Origin: Achromobacter pestifer
Lineage (GTDB): Bacteria; Pseudomonadota; Gammaproteobacteria; Burkholderiales; Burkholderiaceae_B
Direction: 5' to 3'
Assembly: GCF_902859625.1 (NCBI RefSeq)
Contig: NZ_CADIJX010000004.1
Coordinates: forward strand, 620,001 to 684,000
DNA length: 64,000 nucleotides
The notes below the pieces were generated by a model. It was not told where the DNA came from and searched no databases. It worked only from the letters and a program-made list of their open reading frames with translations. The position numbers and the translations under genes are program-made. Shown piece by piece: positions 54,846 through 64,000 of this stretch. Numbering within the stretch: position 1 is the first letter of the stretch; every line of letters begins with the position of its first letter.

Positions 54846-55507
54846 CAGCGGTGCTTGCGGTAGGGCTCGTCTTCGGGAACGAAGGTGGCTTCGGCGCGCG
54901 CCTCGCGCATCCACGCCTGCATGGCAGGCAGCGCCAGCACCGCGTCCATGTAGTCGCGCACCGGGCCGGCTGCGGTGATGCCGTAGGTGGTGAAGCGCGA
55001 TACCACTGGCGCGAAGAAGGCGTCCGCGATCGAAAAAGCGCCAAACAAGAATGGGCCGCCCTGGCCAAATTCGGCGCGCGTGTCCTGCCAGATGGCGTGC
55101 AGCCGCGAAATGTCTTGCTGTGCCGCTTCAGGCAGGCTGATGCCGGGCAGGTGCGCTTCCACGTTCATCGGCATGGCCTGGCGTAGCGCGCCGAAGCCGC
55201 TATGCATCTGCGCGGCAAGTGAACGCGCGCGGGCGCGAGCCTTCGCGTCTTTTGGCCACAACCGGGCTTCGGGATGCTGCTCGGCCACATACTCACAGAT
55301 GGCCAGTGAATCCCAGACCGCGAAATCGCCATCCAGCAGAACAGGCACCAGGCCGGCGGGCGACACCGCACCCACCTGGCGCGTGAACGCCTCTGTGAAG
55401 AATCCGAGTTTCTGCTCGGTGAAGGGAATGTCCGCGGCACGCAAGGCGAGCCACGGACGCAGGGACCACGAGGAATAATTCTTGTTGGCGATGATCAGGG
55501 TGTACAT
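54845..55507 (-). CDS. Glutathione S-transferase family protein
   Basis: 220 residues. The N-terminal thioredoxin-like domain (MYTLIIANKNYSSWSLRPWL, with Ser near 12-13 as likely glutathione-activating residue; PAGLVPVLLDGD with the cis-Pro; VWDSLAICEYVAE) is followed by the all-helical C-domain (PFLFGAFSIADAFFAPVVSR). The subgroup resembles YfcF-like transferases. The open frame extends 16 codons up, but this ATG has AAGGAA and gives the conserved start. It is co-directional with uvrA 44 bases upstream. Confidence 0.9.
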   Translation of the reverse strand: MYTLIIANKNYSSWSLRPWLALRAADIPFTEQKLGFFTEAFTRQVGAVSPAGLVPVLLDGDFAVWDSLAICEYVAEQHPEARLWPKDAKARARARSLAAQMHSGFGALRQAMPMNVEAHLPGISLPEAAQQDISRLHAIWQDTRAEFGQGGPFLFGAFSIADAFFAPVVSRFTTYGITAAGPVRDYMDAVLALPAMQAWMREARAEATFVPEDEPYRKHR

Positions 55508-55551
55508 GCCGAAATTCCTTACACAGAGGTTGCCCGCGTTAACGTGCTGGT

Positions 55552-58410
<2,859 letters not shown>

Positions 58411-58446
58411 CGGGCTCTTTTAAGCGGTTGCAAAGGCCAACTTGGT

Positions 58447-58476
58447 ACTATAGCGCGCCGAGTCCCCCCGTGTTCA
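58447..58476 (-). promoter_or_regulatory. Candidate uvrA promoter
   Basis: On the minus strand TGAACA (58476-58471) and TATAGT (58452-58447) are 18 bases apart, matching the -35 and -10 consensus at four and five positions. The predicted start lies about 30 bases before the uvrA ATG. An inverted repeat AGTCC-N8-GGACT (58481-58498) lies directly upstream and could bind a regulator, but nothing identifies it. Confidence 0.35.
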
Positions 58477-58586
58477 GGGTAGTCCGTCAAGTTGGACTGA
58501 ACCGAGCCCGGCGCCGCACCGCTAGATCAGACCGTGAGCGTGTGACATTCACGCGCGACCGCCCTTGTCATTGTTGAAATTTCCGC

Positions 58587-59771
58587 ATGCCGGCAGATAC
58601 CAAACTGAAATTGACCCCCTCGGAGCGCCGCGCCAGCGTCGCGCTAGCCGGCCTGTTTGCCGCCCGGATGCTGGGGTTGTTCCTGTTGTTGCCGGTATTT
58701 GCCGTGGCGGCCGCCGGCCTGCCGGGGGGCAATGACCCTGTGCGCGTCGGCCTGGCCCTGGGGATGTATGGCCTGACCCAGGCTTTCATGCAGATTCCCT
58801 TCGGGTTGGCGTCCGACCGCTGGGGCCGTCGCCCTGTCGTGCTGTTCGGCCTGCTGCTGTTTATTGTGGGCAGCGTCGTCTGTGCGCAGGCGACGGACGT
58901 CTACTGGATCACCATCGGGCGTGCCATCCAGGGGGCGGGTGCCATATCCGCTGCCGTCACCGCCTGGTTGGCCGACGCCACCCGCGACGAGGTACGCACG
59001 CGCGCCATGGCCATGGTGGGCGGGTCGATCGGCCTGTCCTTTGCCGTGTCGCTGGTCCTGTCGCCCGTGCTGGTGGGGTGGTGGGGCCTGTCGGGCCTGT
59101 TCTGGACCATTGCCTGCCTGGGCGTCATCTGCCTGGGCGTGGCCCGTTTTGTCGTGCCGGTGGTGCCGCGCACGCAGGCCCGGACCATGCAAGCAGCCAA
59201 ACCGCGCGAAGTCCTGACGCACCGTGATCTGCTACGCCTGAATTTCGGCGTATTCGTGCTGCATCTGATCCAGGTGTCACTATTTGTCGTCGTGCCGGCC
59301 TTGCTGGCCAAGGTGGGCGGCCTGGACGCACGCGAGCTCTGGAAGGTCTACCTGCCTGTCATCCTCGTGTCGTTCGTGCTGATGGTGCCGGTCGTGTTCG
59401 TTGCCGAAAAGCGCCGCGCCCATCGCGGCGCCCTGCGCGCCGCCGTGGCGGGGCTGGTGGTGGTGTGTGCCTTGCTGCCCGCGGCCAGCCACGGTTTCTA
59501 TACGCTTGCCGTAGCGCTGACGGGCTTTTTCGTGGCCTTCAATGTGCTCGAAGCCTTGCAGCCTTCGTTGGTGTCGCGCGTGGCCCCGCAGGCCTACAAG
59601 GGTTTGGCCCTGGGCTTCTACAACACGGCTCAGGCGGCAGGCCTTTTTGCCGGCGGCGCATTGGGCGGGTGGTTGGCGTCGCACTCAGGGGCCAGCGCGG
59701 TCTTCGTCGCCGCCGCCATCCTGTCGGCAATCTGGCTGGCGGTGACCTGGGCGCTCCGGCCCCTGGCTTGA
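58587..59771 (+). CDS. MFS transporter (YajR-like exporter)
   Basis: 394 residues with about twelve membrane segments. Motif A is GLASDRWGRRPVV (about 71-83). The N-terminus contains LFAARMLGLFLLLPVFAVAA. This set is typical of the drug:H+ antiporter-like group; substrate unknown. It lies between uvrA and ssb, which in many Proteobacteria are direct divergent neighbours. The start has a weak Shine-Dalgarno. About 300 bases follow before ssb. Confidence 0.9.
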   Translation: MPADTKLKLTPSERRASVALAGLFAARMLGLFLLLPVFAVAAAGLPGGNDPVRVGLALGMYGLTQAFMQIPFGLASDRWGRRPVVLFGLLLFIVGSVVCAQATDVYWITIGRAIQGAGAISAAVTAWLADATRDEVRTRAMAMVGGSIGLSFAVSLVLSPVLVGWWGLSGLFWTIACLGVICLGVARFVVPVVPRTQARTMQAAKPREVLTHRDLLRLNFGVFVLHLIQVSLFVVVPALLAKVGGLDARELWKVYLPVILVSFVLMVPVVFVAEKRRAHRGALRAAVAGLVVVCALLPAASHGFYTLAVALTGFFVAFNVLEALQPSLVSRVAPQAYKGLALGFYNTAQAAGLFAGGALGGWLASHSGASAVFVAAAILSAIWLAVTWALRPLA

Positions 59772-60069
59772 TTGCGCAGGGGATATGTCCCCGTCTGTCG
59801 CTGAAAGTCGCTGATCGTGCGGCGAACGGCGGTCAATAGCCTTGAAATCTATTTTCTTGCCGGACGGTTTTGTCACCAATCCCGTTTGGCGCGTCAGGCG
59901 CTTTTCGTCGATAATACGCACCAACACGGACTTCATCGGCATCGCCGGCCATCATCACGATGACCGGCGTATTTCATGAAGCCGGTCTTCAACATCGCTT
60001 TTTATGTTGTTGCCGGCGCGCTCGCGGCAACGCACAGGCGCAGACTGTCAACAACAGAGGGACAACGGC
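59772..60069 (+). promoter_or_regulatory. ssb upstream region with promoter candidate and two hairpins
   Basis: This 298-base gap has no gene. A promoter candidate is TTGGCG (59886-59891), 18 bases, GATAAT (59910-59915). Downstream are GACCGGC/GCCGGTC (59962-59968 with 59981-59987) and CAACAT/ATGTTG (about 59990-60009), giving a structured leader of roughly 150 bases. No CTGT-N8-ACAG LexA site was found; CTGT-N5-ACAG at 60043-60055 has the wrong spacing. Confidence 0.4.
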
Positions 60070-60591
60070 ATGGCATCGGTTAACAAAGTCATTCTCGTGG
60101 GCAATCTGGGGCGCGACCCGGAAGTCCGCTACAGCCCGGAAGGGGCTGCAATCTGCAATATGTCGATTGCCACCACCTCGTCCTGGAAGGACAAGGCCAG
60201 CGGCGAAAAGCGCGAAGAAACGGAATGGCACCGCGTCGTCATGTACAACCGCCTGGCTGAAATCGCCGGCGAGTACCTGAAGAAGGGTCGTTCGGTCTAC
60301 ATCGAAGGCCGCCTGAAGACGCGCAAGTGGCAAGACAAGGACACCGGTGCCGACCGCTACAGCACCGAAGTCGTGGCTGACCAGATGCAAATGCTGGGTG
60401 GCCGCGAAGACGGCGGTGGCGGTGGCGCCAGCTTTGGCGGCGGCGGTGGTTACGACGACGCACCGTCGCGTCCGCAACAGCAGCGCGCTCCGGCCCAACG
60501 CCCGGCGCCCCAGCAGCGCCCGGCACCCGCAGCGGCTCCGGCCAGCAGCGGCGCCAACCTGGCCGACATGGACGACGATATTCCGTTCTAA
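60070..60591 (+). CDS. ssb: Single-stranded DNA-binding protein
   Basis: 173 residues. The OB fold (1-110) starts [20 protein letters not shown] and includes [20 protein letters not shown] and [16 protein letters not shown] Gly-rich then Gln/Pro/Ala-rich linker leads to the acidic tip MDDDIPF, which recruits repair and replication proteins. The frame extends 22 codons upstream, but this ATG gives the universal start and is preceded by AGAGGGACAACGGC. A terminator follows. Confidence 0.98.
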   Translation: MASVNKVILVGNLGRDPEVRYSPEGAAICNMSIATTSSWKDKASGEKREETEWHRVVMYNRLAEIAGEYLKKGRSVYIEGRLKTRKWQDKDTGADRYSTEVVADQMQMLGGREDGGGGGASFGGGGGYDDAPSRPQQQRAPAQRPAPQQRPAPAAAPASSGANLADMDDDIPF

Positions 60592-60627
60592 AGTCGCGTT
60601 CAGGCAGCGGTTTGCTGCTTCAAGAAG

Positions 60628-60654
60628 AAGCCCTCGCCATTGCGGGGGCTTTTT
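60628..60654 (+). terminator. Intrinsic terminator after ssb
   Basis: AAGCCCTCGC (60628-60637) pairs with GCGGGGGCTT (60642-60651) around CATT with one G-T pair; TTTT follows within TTTTTCG. It lies 37 bases after ssb and before the convergent LysR-type gene. Confidence 0.87.
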
Positions 60655-60694
60655 CGTTTTGCGATGAGGTGCTTGATCGCCATGTCTCCACGCA

Positions 60695-61591
60695 TTACGG
60701 CTTCTGAAAGCGCTCGGCTAGAAAATCAATGAACGCGCGTGCCCTGGCGGTCTGATGTCGGCGCTGGGGGTAGTAAACAAACAGATCCGCCGACGGCAGC
60801 AGGCATTCCGGCAGCACGACGCGCAGCCGGCCGCTTTCCAGATACTTGGCCAGATCCCATTCCGAGCGGATCAGAATCCCATGGCCGTCCAATGCCCAGC
60901 CCAGCACGATGTCGCCGTCATTGCTGGATAGGGCGCCTTGCACCTTCACGGTTTCAGTCTGCTTGTCGCGAGTGAATCGCCAGACGCCGTGGGCCTCGTC
61001 GTTCTGCGTATGGATGATGCAGCGGTGTTGTGCCAGATCGGCCAGGGTGGCTGGCGTGCCGGCGCATTCAAGGTAGCGGGGGGACGCGCACAGCAAGCGG
61101 CGGTTGGTCATGATGCGCCGCGCACTGAGGCGGTTGTCGGGCAATTCGCCAAACCGGATCGCCAGGTCGAAGCCACTCTCGACGAGATCCACGGGCCGAT
61201 CGGTGACTTCCAAGCGGACGTCGACGGCGGGGTATTGCTTGGCGAAGTCGGATACCAAGGGTGCGATGACCGTGCGGCCGAAGCCCAGCGTGGCGTTCAC
61301 GCGCAGCAGCCCGCGGGGCATGACCCCGTTGCTGGAGACGGCATCTTCCATGTCGCGCAGGTCCGCCAGGATCTTCACGGCATGGGACAGATAGGTCTCG
61401 CCTTCATTGGTCAGGCTGATGCTGCGTGTCGTGCGGTTCACCAGCCGCACGCCCAGGCGGCGTTCCATCAGCGCCAGTCGTTTGGTGGCGGCGGGTGGTG
61501 TCAGGTCCAGCTCGCGAGCCGCGGCCGACAGACTGCCCAGGCGGGCTACCAGGACAAAGAACGCAAGGTCTGGGGCAATGTGGCTTTTCAC
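60695..61591 (-). CDS. LysR-type transcriptional regulator
   Basis: About 298 residues from a GTG start, the usual LysR length; the frame is open to another GTG at 61645 (316 residues). The winged helix (LAFFVLVARLGSLSAAAREL, then LTPPAATKRLALMERRLGVR) and the substrate-binding domain (about 90-290) are intact. It is divergent from the tartrate dehydratase-like gene, so it probably regulates it in response to tartrate or a related acid. GTGAA repeats overlap its start codon, suggesting autoregulation. Confidence 0.9.
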   Translation of the reverse strand: MKSHIAPDLAFFVLVARLGSLSAAARELDLTPPAATKRLALMERRLGVRLVNRTTRSISLTNEGETYLSHAVKILADLRDMEDAVSSNGVMPRGLLRVNATLGFGRTVIAPLVSDFAKQYPAVDVRLEVTDRPVDLVESGFDLAIRFGELPDNRLSARRIMTNRRLLCASPRYLECAGTPATLADLAQHRCIIHTQNDEAHGVWRFTRDKQTETVKVQGALSSNDGDIVLGWALDGHGILIRSEWDLAKYLESGRLRVVLPECLLPSADLFVYYPQRRHQTARARAFIDFLAERFQKP

Positions 61592-61623
61592 TGAAAGTGA
61601 ATAATCAAATGAATGGAAGTGAA
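61587..61623. promoter_or_regulatory. Candidate LysR operator (GTGAA repeats)
   Basis: TTCAC-TGAAA-GTGAA (61587-61601) is an inverted repeat that covers the GTG start codon of the LysR gene. Another GTGAA copy lies at 61619-61623, 22 bases from the previous one, about two helical turns. It sits in the divergent region before the enolase-superfamily gene. The layout fits a recognition and activation site for the adjacent regulator. Confidence 0.4.
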
Positions 61624-61704
61624 TCTTAGTGCTGACTCGGACCACTACGCTAGCGGTTCCTAAGCCCCTAGCGTCGCCGCAGTCGGCGCATTCGGAGACA
61701 CGCC

Positions 61705-62871
61705 ATGAGAATCGTCGAGATCCGCGAACAGACCCTCCCCATCAGTTCGCCCATCCGCAACGCCTATATCGATTTCAGCAAAATGACGCTGAGTCTTGTC
61801 GCCGTGATCACCGATGTGATCCGAGATGGCAAGCCGGTCGTCGGCTATGGCTTCAATTCCAACGGCCGATACGGCCAGGGCAAGCTGATGCGAGAACGCT
61901 TCATTCCGCGCGTCATGGAGGCGGATCCCGATTCACTGTTGGACGCGACGGGCAAGAACCTGGACCCGCACAGGATCTGGGACACCTTGTTCACGAACGA
62001 GAAGCCGGGCGGCCATGGCGAGCGGTCGGTCGCCATTGGCACGATCGACATGGCGGTCTGGGATGCCGTGGCCAAGATTGAGGGCAAGCCGTTGTTTCAG
62101 CTGCTGGCGGATCGCTACGGCAATGGGCGCCCGGATCGCCGCGTGTTCGTCTATGCCGCTGGCGGCTACTACTACCCCGGCCAGGACCACGGCAAGTTGA
62201 AGGACGAAATGCGCAGCTACATCGACCGGGGCTATACGGTTGTGAAGAAGAAGATCGGCGGTGCGTCGTTGGACGAGGACCTGCGCCGTATCGACTCCAT
62301 CCTGAGCGTGTTGCAGGACGGCCAGAAGTTGGCGGTGGACGCGAATGGCCGCTTCGATCTGGACACTGCCATTGCATACGCCAAGGCCTTGTCACAATAC
62401 GACCTGTTCTGGTACGAGGAGCCGGGCGATCCGCTGGACTTCGAGCTGCAAGCGACCCTGCGCAACTACTACGACCGGCCAATGGCAACGGGCGAAAACC
62501 TGTTTTCAATGCAGGATGCCCGCAACCTGATCCGCTATGGGGGCATGCGCCCCGACCGTGATTGGCTGCAATTCGATTGCGCGTTGAGCTATGGCTTGGT
62601 GGAGTATCTACGCACGCTGGAGATGCTGAAGCAGCACGGCTGGTCGGCCAGCCGATGCATTCCGCATGGCGGCCACCAGATGTCGTTGAACATCGCGGCC
62701 GGACTGGGGCTGGGCGGCAACGAGAGCTATCCGGATCTGTTCCAACCATTTGGCGGCTTTCCCGATGGGGTGAAAGTCGATAACGGGTATCTCACCATGC
62801 CCGATCTGCCGGGTATCGGGTTTGAAGGGAAGGCGGATCTGTCTGCGGTGATGCGGGAGCTGTCGGCGTGA
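61705..62871 (+). CDS. tarD: D(-)-tartrate dehydratase-like enzyme (enolase superfamily)
   Basis: 388 residues. The mandelate-racemase-like fold has KxK catalytic lysines K181-K183 (KKK), metal ligands D212, E239 and E264, and the H321 base with D291 (CIPHGGHQM). The segments SSPIRNAYIDFSKMTLSLVA and AAGGYYYPG match, as I remember it, the characterised D-tartrate dehydratase of Bradyrhizobium japonicum, which forms oxaloacetate from D-tartrate. The close match makes this function likely, but it is from memory, not a search. It is regulated with the divergent LysR gene. Confidence 0.85.
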   Translation: MRIVEIREQTLPISSPIRNAYIDFSKMTLSLVAVITDVIRDGKPVVGYGFNSNGRYGQGKLMRERFIPRVMEADPDSLLDATGKNLDPHRIWDTLFTNEKPGGHGERSVAIGTIDMAVWDAVAKIEGKPLFQLLADRYGNGRPDRRVFVYAAGGYYYPGQDHGKLKDEMRSYIDRGYTVVKKKIGGASLDEDLRRIDSILSVLQDGQKLAVDANGRFDLDTAIAYAKALSQYDLFWYEEPGDPLDFELQATLRNYYDRPMATGENLFSMQDARNLIRYGGMRPDRDWLQFDCALSYGLVEYLRTLEMLKQHGWSASRCIPHGGHQMSLNIAAGLGLGGNESYPDLFQPFGGFPDGVKVDNGYLTMPDLPGIGFEGKADLSAVMRELSA

Positions 62872-62923
62872 GCCGGTAAGAATTCCCGGCCCGTGCCTGG
62901 TCAATGGTTCGCCGCTGGCGGGG

Positions 62924-63499
62924 TCAGTTGCGGGGAGGCGTGGCCGTTACCGCTTGCTGGCCGATGATGGCGTTGGTCACGTTGATCGCCTGCGCCTCGG
63001 AATTCATGGTCAGATTCAGTATGCCGTCGTTGATGGGGGCCGTGATCCGGGGCATCCCGACAAGCTGCCCATTGATCGTGAAAAGCAGCGACTTGCCGGG
63101 GTTCTGGCGTGTCACCTGCGCAAGCTTCTGCGCCCCTCCCTGGTTGAATTGCAATCGTACGAATGGCTGGCCTTCCTTGGTTTTCATGGGGGTCACGGAG
63201 GTCAGGTCATCGCGGATCAAGATCGGCGCGGGCTGATAGTGCAATGTTTGATTCTCTACCCGCAACGCGGTCAAGTTCTTGCCGGCTTGAGCCTGCGCAA
63301 GCCGGAATTCCACGACGGGAGTATTCGCCTTCGCCTGTTGCTGGCTGGGGGCGGCCTGCTGTGCGGCGGTCTGAGAGGTTGCGGGAGGTTGCTGGCTGGC
63401 GGCCGCCGAGGATCCGGTTTGCTGACGCGGCATCTGTTGGCAGGCGGCCAGCAGGAACAGGGGGGCGAAGCAGGTCAGAAGTCTGAGGTTGCGAGTCAT
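62924..63499 (-). CDS. Lipoprotein with SecD P1-head-like domain
   Basis: 191 residues from the internal ATG. The lipobox LAAC (Cys20) is followed by a Gln/Ala/Ser-rich linker (21-60). A domain of about 125 residues (PVVEFRLAQAQAGKNLTALR, then VRLQFNQGGAQKLAQVTRQN, GKSLLFTINGQLVGMPRITA and IINDG-type INDGILNLTMNSEAQAINV) resembles the periplasmic P1 head of SecD, without any membrane channel. Function unknown; it may be an envelope chaperone or protein-folding factor. It is convergent with tarD. Confidence 0.75.
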   Translation of the reverse strand: MTRNLRLLTCFAPLFLLAACQQMPRQQTGSSAAASQQPPATSQTAAQQAAPSQQQAKANTPVVEFRLAQAQAGKNLTALRVENQTLHYQPAPILIRDDLTSVTPMKTKEGQPFVRLQFNQGGAQKLAQVTRQNPGKSLLFTINGQLVGMPRITAPINDGILNLTMNSEAQAINVTNAIIGQQAVTATPPRN

Positions 63500-63551
63500 G
63501 TTTCGGGTGCGTATCGGTTGGGTGTGATGAATCAGGCGCATGGAGCGGGCA

Positions 63552-63989
63552 TCAGGAGGAGGGGGCAAGCAATTCGGCGCAGGTCTGCGGCTTCCAGTGG
63601 AAGCTGCTTGCCGTCATGGCGGTGTTGAACAGCACTTTGAATTGGCATGGCGTCACGCCGCCGGAGCCGGTGAGCCAGAACAGGTAATCCCATTCGCGCA
63701 CGCCCAGCAGGCCTTCGCTGAAATGTGGGGGTCCCAGCAACTGGGATACCTGCGTCTTGCTCATCCCCTCGCGCACCGCGCGCAGGTTCTCCAGGTTTGG
63801 CCACGATCCCTCACTGCGAGACGCGCCGCTCACATCAGGGAACCTGGGCGTGTCGGTTGTGCCGTCAGCGCTGACGCGGCTGAGGTTGCCGCAACCTCCC
63901 AAGGCGGCGGCGACGAGACCGCCGGCCAAGGCCGCCACAAGGGCGCGGGGGATACGTCCGGCCTGCCCACTTCTTTTCATCATCGTCAT
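63552..63989 (-). CDS. BamE/OmlA-like lipoprotein
   Basis: 145 residues. The signal sequence has a lipobox ending at Cys33 (ALGGCGN). The SmpA/OmlA fold is seen in RAVREGMSKTQVSQLLGPPH (about 70-89) and GVREWDYLFWLTGSGGVTPC. Two extra cysteines (in VTPCQF and PQTCAEL) could form a disulfide. It differs from the standard BamE, so is probably a paralogue. ATG 63989 or 63980 may be the start. It shares direction with the SecD-like lipoprotein 52 bases downstream. Confidence 0.78.
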   Translation of the reverse strand: MTMMKRSGQAGRIPRALVAALAGGLVAAALGGCGNLSRVSADGTTDTPRFPDVSGASRSEGSWPNLENLRAVREGMSKTQVSQLLGPPHFSEGLLGVREWDYLFWLTGSGGVTPCQFKVLFNTAMTASSFHWKPQTCAELLAPSS

Positions 63990-64000
63990 GGTTCGGTTTC

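Noticed and set aside
58538..58554. GCGTG-N7-CACGC inverted repeat upstream of the MFS gene as operator
   Set aside because: Short, GC-rich and unsupported by a linked regulator; such repeats are common at this GC content.
60043..60055. CTGT-N5-ACAG before ssb as a LexA box
   Set aside because: The LexA consensus needs 8 bases between the half-sites; 5 do not fit, and it overlaps the ssb ribosome-binding region.

Overview
The window is high-GC DNA that reads like a beta-proteobacterial chromosome, most likely Burkholderiales/Alcaligenaceae (Achromobacter or a close Bordetella relative). This placement rests on the spc/alpha ribosomal order ending in rplQ, ResB/CcsB cytochrome c maturation, Mg-type HemB, the lysA-lptM-cyaY-mrcA run, and overall protein similarity. 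It is an inference from gene content, not a search result.

Layout. (1) 1-8.4 kb: the distal spc and alpha operons (rplE, rpsN, rpsH, rplF, rplR, rpsE, rpmD, rplO, secY, infA, rpmJ, rpsM, rpsK, rpsD, rpoA, rplQ), closed by a strong UUCG terminator. rpoA is bracketed by hairpins. (2) 8.4-18.4 kb: HIT protein, cutA-dsbD, an EamA/DMT exporter, hemB-engB (minus strand), a dihaem cytochrome c4, and resB-ccsB. (3) 18.4-47.5 kb: a complete type VI secretion system (T6SS). A minus-strand spike/cargo arm holds vgrG, a small membrane protein, a DUF2169-pentapeptide fusion, a second pentapeptide protein and a DUF4150 PAAR-like tip. It diverges from the plus-strand core tssA-B-C-hcp-tagJ-E-F-DUF3540-G-clpV. 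A minus-strand pair (fha, TssQ-like lipoprotein) comes next, then tssJ-K-L-M-tagF-pseudokinase. (4) 47.5-60.7 kb: lysA-lptM, cyaY, mrcA, aroK-aroB-dgt, a glutathione S-transferase, uvrA, an MFS transporter and ssb. (5) 60.7-64 kb: a LysR regulator divergent from a D-tartrate dehydratase-like enzyme, then two lipoproteins.

How it fits together. The T6SS encodes sheath (TssBC), tube (Hcp), baseplate (TssEFGK), membrane complex (TssJLM), recycling ATPase (ClpV) and spike (VgrG plus DUF4150 tip). No classical toxin/immunity pair is recognisable. The cargo arm is instead dominated by DUF2169 and pentapeptide beta-helix proteins, and a needle-like DUF3540 gene sits between tssF and tssG. The usual threonine-phosphorylation control looks eroded: the FHA protein has lost the conserved Ser and His of its core motif, the kinase homologue has no N-lobe or catalytic Asp, and no PppA phosphatase is present. 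Other points of interest are a 13-codon leader ORF that runs through a terminator and overlaps the resB start (ATGA), a possible leaderless aroK, and GTGAA repeats between the LysR gene and the tartrate dehydratase gene. I saw no tRNA, rRNA, CRISPR, IS element or integrase. Start sites, promoters and domain limits were judged by eye.
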